Origin: Heliopora coerulea
Taxonomy: Eukaryota; Cnidaria; Anthozoa; Scleralcyonacea; Helioporidae
Assembly (NCBI GenBank): GCA_030142905.1
Contig: JASJOG010000106.1
Coordinates: 931,001-995,000, forward strand
Direction: 5' to 3'
DNA: 64,000 bases
Under the pieces are notes generated by a model, which saw nothing but the letters and a program-made list of their open reading frames with translations, did not search any database and had not been told where the DNA came from. Below, piece after piece: positions 40,565-52,010 of this stretch; the stretch's first letter is position 1; each line of letters begins with the position of its first letter. The position numbers and the translations under genes were made by a program.

Positions 40565-41371
40565 ATGGCTGCAGTTTCCCTTGTCGACGAATGTGAATAT
40601 GAATTGGACAGAAAAAGGAAGATTAAAGAGAACAATGATATGATGAAAAAGATTTTTGGGGAAGAAATCTTGAGGCACCGGCCTGTTAGAAATGAGCAAA
40701 CTCGAACGAAACCCAATTCTCCCTACTTACGTAGGAAGACCAAGGCAGCAGCGCAATTGCCTTTACGAAGAAACCCCAGAAGAAATGGTCGGTCTTACCA
40801 TACCAAACAGGACAGCGAAGAGTCAGAAGACGAGGACTCAATGTCTGCTGGAAAGTTGTTGGTACACTGGGTTGGACCACTTACTAAGAAGCGACGAATT
40901 GGTTCACCATATGTTGGCTATGACATGGGAGAAACTGAATACTTGAACGATATTGATAGGTCGACCAGAAGAAAGTGCAAGACGCACTCTCCGCGTGTCG
41001 TAAGGCCAGCCTCTGATTTTACTGAAGACGATCTGTTGTTAGTGGCAAACTGTACGTCCGCAAAGAAAAAAGATCCATTTGGTACGACATGTCATCAGTG
41101 TCGTCAGAAGACCGATGACCTAAAGACTGTCTGCAGAAATGAGTCATGCATTGGGATTAGAGGACAGTTCTGTGGACCTTGTCTGAGGAACCGTTATGGA
41201 GAAAGCGTAAAAGATGCACTTCTTGATCCAGATTGGTCATGTCCGCCCTGTCGTAACATCTGTAACTGTAGTTTTTGTATGGTGAAAAGAGGACGAAGAT
41301 GCACTGGGCAAATGATTAATGTGGCAAGACAGAATGGATTCAAAGATGTGAGGTCATTTCTGGGTGACTAA
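40565..41371 (+). CDS. CDCA7: CDCA7-type 4CXXC zinc-finger protein, single exon
   Basis: The frame encodes 268 residues. Residues 173-265 form the zf-4CXXC_R1 domain: CHQC (176-179), C190 and C195, RGQFCGPCLRNRYGE (199-213), CPPC (226-229), CNCSFC (233-238), then GRRCTGQMINVARQNGF. This is the CDCA7/CDCA7L C-terminal finger. In vertebrates CDCA7 recruits the HELLS remodeller and supports DNA methylation maintenance. The N-terminal half is basic and Ser/Glu-rich with candidate nuclear signals (KKRR at 108-111). The whole gene has no intron, unlike vertebrate CDCA7, so intron loss or an old retrocopy is possible. CDCA7 and CDCA7L are not distinguished. An AATAAA lies near 42712. Confidence 0.85.
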   Translation: MAAVSLVDECEYELDRKRKIKENNDMMKKIFGEEILRHRPVRNEQTRTKPNSPYLRRKTKAAAQLPLRRNPRRNGRSYHTKQDSEESEDEDSMSAGKLLVHWVGPLTKKRRIGSPYVGYDMGETEYLNDIDRSTRRKCKTHSPRVVRPASDFTEDDLLLVANCTSAKKKDPFGTTCHQCRQKTDDLKTVCRNESCIGIRGQFCGPCLRNRYGESVKDALLDPDWSCPPCRNICNCSFCMVKRGRRCTGQMINVARQNGFKDVRSFLGD

Positions 41372-42730
41372 GAAATTGATTTTATTCCATTCCAGGAGCG
41401 TTTTTGCTGCATGTATCTTCTGTTTAAATTATTAGGGGTATGGCAAAACCATTAGGGTGTGGCTAACCAAATTTCAGCATTTTAAGTTTTCTGAGAGTGA
41501 TGTTGAAACTATTATCCACGTATAACACTTTTCTTATGCTAGTATATAAACACTTAAAAGTGCTCATGAAATGTAGTTAATGTTGTCTTCAGTTCTATAT
41601 CTGGATGAAATATTCAACATATGCAGATATGCATATGAAATGACCTATTATGTCAAAACCTAATCATTGCAGTTAGTCACTGCAAATGAGCAAACTCTGG
41701 CTGCAAAGGTAAATTTCCTTCCCAAAGTTAGAAAAATACACAAAATGCAAAATTTTTAAAAAACGAAAATACATTATGTGTAGTCTTTTTCTTTATAATT
41801 TGTATTTCTCACAATGGTTAAGTGATTGTTCTTGTAGAAAGCATGGCTAAATTATTGTTATATTAGAAAGCATTTGTTCTCTTTGTTGCTGATTAATAAT
41901 GACAGGGACATTTTAATGCCATGGTGGTGGTTTGGTGCCAATTAATTTCCAAACTAAAAATGGCTTCTAGTTGTATCTAATGAGAAAAATGCTCAGCACT
42001 TATTTTATATTCTAACAATATTTTATACTAAGTATTTTACACTGACATTTCAAAAGGGATTTATTTTAACAGTCAGAAATGTTTCAAGTAAAATATGAAT
42101 CATTGATTGGAATTATTAAAGCAAATACAGCTATCCGACCAAAAAATATTCCCAAAATTTTATTGTTTGGTTTTGGGTCTTCTGTGTAAAATAAAATTGT
42201 ACTGTTTTTGCTGAGTCAGGCAGAGAATTAAGTAATTAGTGAGTGAAAATGTGCTCAACTTCATCAAAGCTGGTAAAGGTCAGTGGCATAGAACAAAAGA
42301 AATACAATAACTTTACCAACGAACTGTCTTGATCAATGACAAAAGCAAAGCACTGAAATAATACTGTAAGTACACTTATATCAAATAAAAAATGTTTAAT
42401 AGACATACTTTTAAACTGAACAACACAATTATGTCTTCATGACACTTAAGTTACAGGTACTGTAGGCTTAATACAGTTACTGTATTAATGTTAAGTCTAC
42501 AGTACCTGCATAAAGTTTTTAGATTTTTGTAAGATTGTTTGGATTTTTTTGAAAGGAATGTTATTCAAGTTTGTTTGGATAAAATCCAAACTTCAACAAA
42601 TTTCCTCAGACAAATGTACAAAATATATTTTGCTAAACTTGGTTAATAAGTATGTGATACATGTAATCATAGCTAGCTCATGTATTGGCTGTAAATGCAT
42701 TGTTTTTATGCAATAAAGTCCTCAGGGACT
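41372..42730 (+). other. Probable 3' UTR of the CDCA7-type gene
   Basis: AT-rich, no coding frame, ending in a GCAATAAAGTCCTC polyadenylation signal near 42708-42721. A strong hairpin lies at 42454-42508. The assignment as UTR is inference. Confidence 0.4.
42454..42508 (+). repeat. Hairpin in probable 3' UTR
   Basis: CAGGTACTGTAG and CTACAGTACCTG form the outer 12 bp, followed by a mismatch and further pairing (CTTAA with TTAAG, and TACAG with CTGTA). The stem is about 22 bp with a small bulge. Confidence 0.6.
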
Positions 42731-43124
42731 TTTTTGGCTAGTTTTTTGCCTTAATTTTAAGTGTCTGTAATTATCAAAAACAAATGTTAATACTGTACAG
42801 GTACTTCACAATTTTCCTCTAAGTATTTTCTCTCTCTTTGCAGTAGATCTGAAGAGTCTTTTCATTGGAATAGCTGAAAAAACTGTAGAAGGGTTTGGGG
42901 CCATATAAACTCGACTCATTCACTCCTCAGGGATTGAATCAGAGGGATTTTTTTTTATCAGATTTGGTTATAATTTGGAATACATTTATGTAAATTGGAT
43001 CAATCAGGTGTATAAGCTCCTTGAATTTTGTATTACTGGTGGCTCTTGAGAAAGGAGCAGGACCCCAAAACATCAAGATGTTGGCTATTAAAGGTTTTAG
43101 GTTTTTACTGATGAATATGTATGT

Positions 43125-43149
43125 ATATATATATATATAAACTGATTGT

Positions 43150-43190
<41 letters not shown>
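43125..43190. repeat. (TA)n microsatellites
   Basis: Two AT runs split by AAACTGATTGTATTG. Confidence 0.95.
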
Positions 43191-43197
<7 letters not shown>

Positions 43198-43864
43198 CAA
43201 CATTTTGACTGATAGGAAAATCAATTATATATCTGATATTTTCTTAATGAAATCACTGGAAATTTTATACAATATATAATTATGTCCAGATTTATCAAAT
43301 CTGTATAATACAGGTCCTTGTTTGCAGCCTGTTCATGGGCAAGCCAAAAATGTCTCCAGCATTTCATAAATTTTGCAAAAGAAGAAAACATAATACCTTC
43401 CTTTGATGGTGGGATCAAAACCATTGCTTTATAAGATGTGAGGTGCTCCTGAACTAATACATTATAATATTTTAATGAGATATAACTTATTTTTCAATCA
43501 GTCAAAATGTTTTGTCACCAAAGTGACGTCAAAGGTTCTCGTTTACACATCAGACCAGTTAAAATATCTCGAGAAGTAGGTGAGAAAAAGCAAAAACTGT
43601 AGGTGGTCCTTTTATCAGTTTAAGACTTTCAAATGAAACAAACTTAACTTCCACTTTATAAGCAATTTACGTCACCCAAAAAATCCTTTAATTGATTGAT
43701 CTAATTGGACGTTTCGAAGTAACTTTCAGAACAAAAAGTGGAAAATATCAGAAATCAACTACAGAGACAGATGCACAATTGAATGGAATAGGTGCTTTGA
43801 ACATCTACAGTACATTGGCGTACCCAAAAGTCAATCGAATGATTATTTCTTTATCATTGCAATC

Positions 43865-44788
43865 GGTGGCAGATTAACCAGTGGGCCAGGGCTCCGCGCT
43901 AGTCGGCTTGTTAGGGGGACCCACACATTTAAGTTAAAAAAAATTTAATCGCATTTCGGGAAAATCTTTCCTAATGCCAATGTATATATGTGGTATTTTA
44001 GTTCAACAGCATATTGAATAATATTTTCCAACCCTTAAAATTGTCAAAAATCTCTCCCAAAATGCGGAAAATGGCCTTTCTGAAACTCTAGAATTTCAAA
44101 ACATTCCCGGGGTGCATGCCCCCTGACCCTCTAGCTGAAAGGGCTCGCGCCTTCGGCGCTCGCAACCCCGATCCACCAATAGTCTACAGTGAACTCTCTC
44201 TTAACGGACACCTCTATAAGACGGACAACAGACACTAGCCAAGTGGAAAAACGTTCAAAATACCTCTCAGAGCGTACAGACAACGGCCTGATCAATACAT
44301 TCGGGTAACGAAATTTTAATACGTCACAATACCGAAGATGATTTCTATTCCAAGAATTCACAAATTCTAAATCGAATGGTTAACTATCTGACTTATATTG
44401 ATGGACTTTCACTCGAAATGTCATGGCAAAGACTGACGCTAAGTGACCGAGGCGTAATCGTTTTAATCCTGAAGGGCGGTATCAGATTGCTTCATCTTTC
44501 TCTCTAAGACGGACACCCCTCCAAGACGGACAGTAAGAGCGGTCCCGAAGGTGTCCGTCTTAGAGGGAGTTCACTGTATTAATTTTGGTGCCCCTCCCCT
44601 ATAAAAAAAAACATCTTCCAACGCCACTGATAGGTACTTGTTCGTGTGAGTGTCTTGTAGGTTCTACGTTCTTGCAATATACAACAAATTTCAAATTTTG
44701 TTCTAATTTTGCAATCTATTTAATAGATTAATGGAGCCCCGCCGGACACATTTTTCCAAGGCCTCGCTTTGCCTTAATCCGCCACTAA
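43865..44788. mobile_element. TIR element (AGTGGCGGATTAAGGC-type ends)
   Basis: Ends GGTGGCAGATTAACCAGTGG and TTGCCTTAATCCGCCACTAA are inverted and match the GGCGGAT-type family seen at 22414 and 31724. A pogo/Tigger-like MITE is nested inside at 44187-44576. Confidence 0.45.
44187..44576. mobile_element. Pogo/Tigger-like MITE
   Basis: Ends CAGTGAACTCTCTCTTAACG and GTCTTAGAGGGAGTTCACTG are inverted repeats flanked by TA on both sides (44185-44186 and 44577-44578). It is 390 bp long and non-coding. The ends resemble Tigger-type elements. Confidence 0.7.
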
Positions 44789-45348
44789 TTGAACTGGTGC
44801 ATATCAGCCAGTTGTTATTCATGGATACTTAGATAAAACTCTCATATTTGGTACTTCAAATGTTTAGTCAGCAACTTTCAGAAAATACCAGTGTGAGATC
44901 AGTGCCGCTTCCATGGCAATATATTGAATATAAACTATCTAATGGTCTCTGCTGTTGAAATAAAGTTAAAAAAACACAAGTATGTGGAATTTGAGACTTA
45001 AAGTCATGTCTCACAAGAAAAACGACGTCAAATAAGTTCTAGGACACACCATAACTAAAATGTTAAACATAACCAATTGACAAGCACACCAAGACGATTT
45101 CCTAATATATTTTTTTGATTAATAATTTGGGTATTGGGAAGAGGATCATTCAGATGATTTAAGCAAGGTAAAACCTCCTTACAAAGATAATGGTGATCAA
45201 TTGATGTAGAAAACATGGAAAATTTGAGCACAGGTCAGGGTGAAAGAGCAAAAGAATTGAAGATACCATTACAATGTCGAACCATTCTCACTTCCAGAAA
45301 CACTTAGTCACATACTATCTTATTCCACTCAAGGGATGAGTAATTGAT

Positions 45349-45726
45349 ATTAGATAGATCGACAGATAGATAGATAGATTAGATAGATAGATTAGATAGA
45401 TAGATTAGATAGATAGATTAGATAGATAGATTAGATAGATAGATTAGATAGATAGATTAGATAGATAGATTAGATAGATAGATTAGATAGATAGATTAGA
45501 TAGATAGATTAGATAGATAGATTAGATAGATAGATTAGATAGATAGATTAGATAGATAGATTAGATAGATAGATTAGATAGATAGATTAGATAGATAGAT
45601 TAGATAGATAGATTAGATAGATAGATTAGATAGATAGATTAGATAGATAGATTAGATAGATAGATTAGATAGATAGATTAGATAGATAGATTAGATAGAT
45701 AGATTAGATAGATAGATTAGATAGAT

Positions 45727-45767
<41 letters not shown>

Positions 45768-45872
45768 TAGATAGATAGATTAGATAGATTAGATAGATAG
45801 ATTAGATAGATTAGATAGATAGATTGGATAGATAGATTAGATAGGTAGATTAGATAGATAGATTAGATAGAT

Positions 45873-45929
<57 letters not shown>

Positions 45930-45938
45930 TAGATAGAT

Positions 45939-45990
<52 letters not shown>
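45349..45990 (+). repeat. GATA-type satellite, 13-bp unit (GATAGATAGATTA)n
   Basis: About 640 bp of highly regular 13-bp repeats with a (GATA)n right end. It abuts the 3' end of a LINE fragment at 45991, so it grew from, or was entered through, a LINE (TCTA)n tail. Confidence 0.95.
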
Positions 45991-45991
<1 letters not shown>

Positions 45992-46312
45992 TTATTTTGG
46001 ATCGGTAGTTCTATCAGAAGCAAAATTTACATCAATTTCTAAATCTGTTCTACCTAGAAGCCCTGTGTAAAAACTAACTATATTTACAATTTTTTAAAAT
46101 TTTTTTATTATTTTTTTTTAAGTATGCCCACAATATTTACAGAGTATTTACAATATGAGTAGTCTTAAGAATTGTTGTCAATGCAAAAGTTCTCGAATTT
46201 TCTTTTTAAATTTTGTGAGGTTTCCCTCTGCTTTTAATGAGTTAGTTAGGGAGTTCAACAGCATGGCTCCCGATATTGCAAAGCTGTCATGATAGGTTTT
46301 AGTACGAACTTT
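45991..46312 (-). mobile_element. 5'-truncated LINE copy with reverse-transcriptase C-terminus
   Basis: Minus strand: SKVRTKTYHDSFAISGAMLL then NLTKFKRKIRELLH and a stop, then the 3' UTR ending CACGGTAGT-like sequence. It supplies the C-terminal segment missing from the larger copy at 46700-49560. Confidence 0.75.
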
Positions 46313-46365
46313 TGATAGATTAGATAAATTAGATAGATTAGATAGATTAGATAGATTAGATAGAT

Positions 46366-46433
<68 letters not shown>
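46313..46433 (+). repeat. (GATA)n tract between LINE copies
   Basis: TAGATTAGATAGATTAGA changing into pure (GATA)n. It separates two nested LINE fragments. Confidence 0.95.
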
Positions 46434-46436
<3 letters not shown>

Positions 46437-46606
46437 TTTTATTTCTGACACGGTGGTTCTATCAGAATTAACAGTTTTACAAATGTAACTCTGGTCTACC
46501 TAGAAGCCGTGTAGTTATAGAAAATAATTAAGTATATTTTTTCTAGTTTTTTGTATTTTTTTAAAATTTTTGAACTATTTACACCCTCAATTATTTACAT
46601 TATTTG
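46434..46606 (-). mobile_element. LINE 3'-UTR fragment
   Basis: Carries ACACGGTGGTTCTATCAGAA and CTACCTAGAAGCCGTGTAG, the same 3' UTR as neighbouring copies, with no coding part. Confidence 0.75.
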
Positions 46607-46607
46607 C

Positions 46608-46681
<74 letters not shown>

Positions 46682-46700
46682 TAGATAGATTGATTGATTG
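46607..46700 (+). repeat. (GATA)n tract, 3' tail of the large LINE
   Basis: Perfect GATA repeats ending in GATTGATTGATTGATT. They form the tail of the minus-strand LINE to the right. Confidence 0.95.
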
Positions 46701-46770
46701 ATTGATTTTTATTTAACCACGGTAATTCTGTCAGAAATAAAATTATAAAGGAATTTTAGCTCTGGTCTAC

Positions 46771-48498
46771 CTAGAAGCCGTGTGAATAATATAACGTATT
46801 TACATATTTTTTTATTTTGTCCCAATTTATGTTTGTCCCAATTTGTTTGTCAAACATTTCACTTAGATAGGATGGAGTTTGGCCATTGGCAACCTTATGC
46901 ATCATAATTGCTTTTTGGCATTTTCTATTATGATCCAGAGTAGACCATTTTAGGTTTAAAAAGACATCACAAATATGGATAGAATATGGTGCCCCAGTTA
47001 TGATGCGGGCTGCACGGTTTTGTAGTTTTTGGAGTTTATCAATAAGTGTTTTATCAATGCTATCCCAAACAACAGAACAATAACTGAAATGTGGTTCAAC
47101 AATAGCATTGTAAACCATTGTTAGCAGCTCCTGGTTAAGAAAGGGCTTGGCTTTCTTCATAATTCGTAAGTTTGTTTTTATTTTGCTGATAATATTTTTA
47201 ATAGGTCTTTTCCAATTTAAATTTTCGTCAATTGTAAGACCCAGACATTTGACCTCCCTAGCTTGTTTTAAAGCTATTCCATTAATTGATAAATTTAGTT
47301 GGTTTGATAAGCTGGCTATTCTTTGCCAGGAACCAATTATCATGTACTCAGTCTTGATGACATTCAGTGTCAGTTTATTGACACAAAGCCAATCTACTAC
47401 ACATTCAATGTCTTTATCAAGCATAGATTTAATTTCTGAAATAGAAGAACCAGAAGCAGTTAGGTTTGTGTCGTCTGCATACATTCTGGTTGAACTGCAT
47501 TTAACAAAGTTAGGGAGGTCATTGATATAAATCAGGAATAGTAATGGCCCCAGGATAGTACCTTGGGGGACACCACATAAAAGTTGTTCTGGATCTGAGA
47601 GATTTCCATTTACCATGCACATCTGCACTCGATCATTGAGATAAGACTTAAACCAGTCAACTGTAGACTGACTTAGGCCAAGGTATTGTAATTTCCTTAC
47701 AAGAATAGTGTGATCAACGGTATCGAAGGCCTTTTTCAGATCTAAGAATAAGACACCATTTAAGAGTTTTCTATCTATGTTGAAACACCATTCATTAGTT
47801 AAATCTAGCATGGCTGTGGTGGTAGAAAATAATGATCGGAAACCAGACTGTCTGGGATTTATCAAATTGTTTTTGGTTACATAGTCGTCTAGTTGGTCAT
47901 ACACGATTTTTTCAAAGATACGTGCAACCGCTGAGATAACTGAAATTGGTCGGTAGTTGTTTACATCACAGTGGTCACCCGCTTTGAAAATTGGTGTGAC
48001 CCTAGCAATTTTCCAGTCATTTGGAAAAATCTTTGTTTCAAGTGATAGATTGAATATGGCACTCAAGGATTCATAAATATATGGTGCTGATAATTTTAGA
48101 ATTTTGTTAGAAATTTTATCAATTCCTACAGCTTTTCTATCTTTACTGGTTTTTAGTAATTTCAAGACAGTAGTAGGCAGGATTTTTTTAAAGCTAAAAG
48201 TGGAATTGGCTTTATTTAGATAATCTTCAAATGTTTTACTACTGTTTGGTTGCAGTATCTCTGATGCAAGATTTGGACCAACATTAACAAAATGGGTGTT
48301 CAAAGAATTTGCAATAGTCTTGTTGTCAGTAATGCTTTCAGATGAAGAAAGGTTAATTTTTGTTATTTCAGTGCTTTTAGCCTTTTTGCCCATCAGATCA
48401 TTCAATACTTTCCAGGTTCCTTTTTGATTTCCTGAGTTATTTCTGATCTCATTTTTGTAGTAAGCCTTTTTTGTCTTTTGTCTCCAGATTAACAGCAT
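46771..48498 (-). pseudogene. LINE reverse transcriptase domain
   Basis: Motifs in order: YRPISVISAV, LFLDLKKAFDTVDH, GVPQGTILGPLLFLIYINDL, MYADDT (catalytic YADD at about 47470-47481), NKLTLNVIKTEYMIIG, KCLGLTIDENL. It is intact through the thumb but ends abnormally in KYVNTLYYSHGF. Antisense frames on the plus strand are shadows. Confidence 0.88.
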
Positions 48499-49468
48499 TC
48501 TTTTTTTGTCGAAAAAGCATCCAATCAGTCTGTGAGTTAGATTTGAGTGCTTTTTTCTTCAGAATATTTCTTGCGTACATTTCTTGTTTGAGTTTTTTAT
48601 TGATCCAAGGTGATGGAGAGTTGCGTACTCTTTTGACTCGACATGGAGCATGTCGGTTCAAAATAACCTCTATTTTAGTTTTCCATTCATCCCATGCATG
48701 GTTTATATCATGAGAATTTTGGAATGTTTGCCAATCAGTGTTCTTGATGTCTAGAAGGAAGTCATTTTCACTAAAATTCTTATAGTCCCTATATTCAACA
48801 AATCGTGGGGGACCTTTTTGGCAAGAAAGCTTCCGAACAGCAAAAATTAGATTATGGACACTGATTGCTGTAGTAATGACTCCATGATGAGTTAGATTTT
48901 CTTCACTGTTAGTAATTAAATGGTCAATTAATGTTTTGGTACTCTCAGTAACACGAGTTGGGCTGTCAATTAATTGAGATAATTGATAAATATCTAATAA
49001 ATCCATCAGCTTTGTTGTTTGTGGTTTAGTGTTAGTAGCAAGAAAGTCGCAATTTAAATCACCGAGGACATAGTACTCTTTGTATTGAGAATCAGCTTTT
49101 TTTAAGAATTCTTCAAATTTGTCAAAGAGCTCATCTGAGGATTTGGGTGGTCTATACCAGGTTGTAAAGAGGAAAGGATAAGAGTTTGGTTTAATTATTT
49201 CAATTGAAATCATTTCTAAGCCTTCCTCTTCAAAGCACAATTTTCTTGCGAAATTAATTGTGTTTCGAATGTAAATACGGACTCCACCTCCTGATTTATC
49301 CCTGTCTTTTCTAATACAGGTATAGCCTTTTATGTTTGTTATATGTTCATCATCATATTGATCTAGTTTTGTTTCATTTATGGCTAACACATCAAAGTTA
49401 TTATTTATTAGGTTAATCTGTAATTCATCGATATGTTTTGAGAGACTATTTACATTCAAGGAACCCAT
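48449..49468 (-). pseudogene. LINE APE-type endonuclease domain
   Basis: Motifs in order: NVNSL, INETKLD, SGGGVRIYIRN, WYRPP, LGDLNCDF, LIDHLITNSEE. These are the catalytic and binding motifs of an apurinic-type endonuclease that nicks target DNA for retrotransposition. The frame ends after ETKDKKGLLQK at the frameshift. Confidence 0.85.
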
Positions 49469-49604
49469 CTTAAAACCTCGAATTTTAGAAAGGTCTGTAT
49501 CTGGAGTTAGTACAGGCTGTGTTGTAGGATTTTGATGTGATGTATTATTTGCATTGACAACATTTATGTATCAATAATTTATATAATTTCTTAAGTTAGA
49601 TAGG

Positions 49605-50130
49605 TAGGTAGGTAGATAGACAGATACTTTTATTTAAACACGCTTACAACGTCAGCAAAAGCTGGTTTCCACGAAGGGCGTGTATAACGAAATAAACAAA
49701 ATTATTCAGTCTAATACAAATTATGAGTTAAGTAGTATAGGTACTTCGATTATTTACATGTATGAACCTTAGTAACGGAAAACATGAGTAGCGATTTTTC
49801 GTTCAAAACATGAAAGCAATTTACTCTCCCTTATGTCTGTTGGTAGGGAATTCCATATGGACGCCCTGTCAAACACAAAACTCTTTTTCGTATTATTTGT
49901 GCGTGGTTGTGGCAAACAAACTGTAGTGGATCTGTCAAGGAGATTGTAATTCAACAATTCATTTTTGTAAGTAAAGAGATTATTGAGACACTTTGGCCCT
50001 ATGCTGTTTAAAATTTTAATAATTATTTTATTTAGTTTGATAGGTTTTTTTGATACTTTATTAAAAACACACATCGCAGCTCAAAAAGTTGAATTACGTG
50101 AATTATGCAATTACAATACGAAAATGATAA
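49605..50130 (-). mobile_element. Second LINE 3' fragment (different subfamily)
   Basis: The frame 50074-49769 ends SFVFDRASIWNSLPTDIRES and CFERKIATHVFRY: the reverse-transcriptase C-terminus. The 3' end CTTTTATTTAAACACGC is followed by GGTAGGTAGATAGACAG-type tail (minus TCTA). Confidence 0.75.
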
Positions 50131-50535
50131 TACTTAAGAGGGAAAAAACCCCTATTATTTACAACTTTGATTAAAAATTTTAACTGACGAAGGAATAAAA
50201 GTGTTTAAAAATCTGTTTGTTTTGGTTGTGACATCCTCCAATATACATGGGGATCTAAAGTCATATTGAATATAACGCCTTGGTAGTAACAAACTAACAA
50301 GCTTGTGATTCGGATCATTTACTATTTTATTAAAAAGTTTTTGACATGCTATCTTGCGTCTGTGACTAAGTTTTTCAATTCCACAGGTTAATAAACTATC
50401 CTCGTAGCTTGAGTTTGGGATGATTAGGGACAAAATTCGTTTTTGAAAACGCTCCATATATGATGAAAGGTAGTTCGGTAGACCATAATGGTAAACCTGA
50501 CAACCGTATTCGAGAAGTTGTCTTATACAGATACA
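50131..50535 (-). mobile_element. Third LINE 3' fragment
   Basis: The frame 50457-50155 reads MERFQKRILSLIIPNSSYED, then HRRKIACQKLFNKIVNDPNH, then NRFLNTFIPSS. This is a separate reverse-transcriptase C-terminus and, judging by sequence, another LINE subfamily. Confidence 0.7.
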
Positions 50536-50700
50536 ATAATAGGTACAGGTACAGGTACAATAATAGCTTTAGCTTTTCCTCTTTGAGCTTTAAGTGGTTC
50601 CCATTCTAATGCACTCAACGCACTTTGTTGATCTACTTCATTACGCACATTTGCTATAATGCGAGCAGCTCTGTTGTGAAGTTTTTTAAGTGCTTATGCA
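50536..50700 (-). mobile_element. Fourth LINE fragment
   Basis: Minus strand: LKKLHNRAARIIANVRNEVD then SALSALEWEPLKAQRGKA. The L-K-L-NRAARII motif is typical of the reverse-transcriptase tail. It ends in a TACAGG-type tail near 50535. Confidence 0.65.
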
Positions 50701-50707
50701 TCATAAA

Positions 50708-52010
50708 TTAAAGAAGAACTCCACCCCTAAGACAACTTGACCTTAAAAAAAAGATAAAAATTGTAAGAACGTCCTTGCAAAGTTTATTGGTTTGTCTTTG
50801 TATAGTTCCCCAGAAAGTTCTCTCCAAACGTTTCGAAATTCGAATAAATTTCCGCCATTTTCGAGGATATACCGTCGGCTCACGAAATGACCAGCCGACG
50901 CACCCATTAGGCTTTTGTGAGGTGAATGCGTGAAAATTATGCCGCCATTGGAAAATGAACACAAACATTAATAAAACATTTCCAAGTCATTCAAATTAAA
51001 AAATGCCTTAGTGCATGGTTCCCGGCTGTAAAAATTGCAGCCAACGCAATGACGGATCAATAAGCTTTCACAGAATCCCTACAAATAATAAAATAAAAGA
51101 GCAATGGCTTAATAGAATACATCGTGTTAACCCTCGCTCGCCAGCGTACTCGTATGTTTGCTTCGCGCATTTTACCAGTGACTGTTTCGAAGTTTCCGCA
51201 TGACAGAGCTGACTGGGCAAAAGCTACAACGAAAGCTACACAAGGGATCAAGACCGTCAATATTTCCATCGTCCTCGTCAACACGATTTCGTACACAAAG
51301 CGAAAACCGCAAAGCGCGGCAGGAACGTCAGGAGTTCAGTGAAATAAATTTACTATGTATGCTGTTACTAGTCATTACAAACAAAAGGTGATTTTGGGTC
51401 TTTAAACTTTAAATTTTACTTTAGATGCTGCTAAGCATGCTTGGGAGTGAAGAGAAGTCAGAAAGGCTTGTACCAAAGGATGAACCTATGGAAATCTTTC
51501 TGAAAGCAGATTGCATCCAATTGCCTCAATTTGCTGATAGCATTCCCTTAAAAAAACACAGGTCTACTTTACCCGAAAACACTGAAAATTAAAATAAAGA
51601 AAACATTACCCCAAGCGCTATAAAAGAAATCGGGATTCAGTGTAACACTGAAGTTAAAACGTACGTTTCAATTACGCTTCAAACTGATCTTTCTCTTCTC
51701 AACCCTCCAATATTTAAAGAGCAGGCTGTTCAGTGTTGTGATAGTAGCCTTGACAAACAAAATTTTTTCTTGGAAAATAACCAATGCAATGACAATGAGC
51801 CATCAAGCACAACCACACCTCCATGCTCTGATACGACTCCAGAATCCCTTGTGGAACATGATAATTGCTTTAACCAAGAAATAATACCTGTGTGTCCTTC
51901 ATCACCAGAACCCTTAGTTTCATCAAACATCAATGAGTTATCAGACTTGGATTACCAGCCAAGTGAAACCTCTGAGGACTCTGAAGGTGAAGAGGAAGCA
52001 AATTTATAAT
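50708..52010 (+). mobile_element. THAP-bearing Kolobok-like element, right end not found
   Basis: TTAA (50708-50711) followed by AGAAGAACTCCACCCCTAAG resembles the end of the element at 28224. A THAP relic, spacer and acidic frame (51770-52009, ENNQCNDNEPSSTTTPPC then a Glu/Ser-rich end) follow. No right terminus with matching ends was identified; the Tc1 element at 52647 may have disrupted it. Confidence 0.5.
51003..51350 (+). pseudogene. THAP zinc finger, broken by stop and frameshift
   Basis: Reading ATG CCT TAG TGC ATG: an in-frame stop precedes the first zinc cysteine. Then MVPGCKNCSQRNDGSISFHR, KEQWLNRIHRVNPRSP and YVCFAHFTSDCFE give the C2CH finger. After DCFE the frame shifts, and the ELTGQKLQRKLHKGSRPSIF segment (AVPTIF-like box) continues in another frame. 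Confidence 0.7.

Larger units (their letters stand above)
46700..49560 (-). mobile_element. LINE retrotransposon (L2/CR1 group), nearly full ORF2
   Basis: Minus-strand endonuclease (49468-48449) and reverse transcriptase (48498-46771) overlap in different frames, so one frameshift near 48480 splits ORF2. The 3' UTR ends in CTAGAAGCCGTG-like sequence and a TCTA tail. The open frame continues upstream of 49468 to about 49560, where the copy is truncated. The last ~70 residues of the RT C-terminus are deleted. Confidence 0.85.

Noticed and set aside
47147..47530. 127-codon plus-strand frame
   Set aside because: Antisense shadow of the LINE reverse transcriptase.
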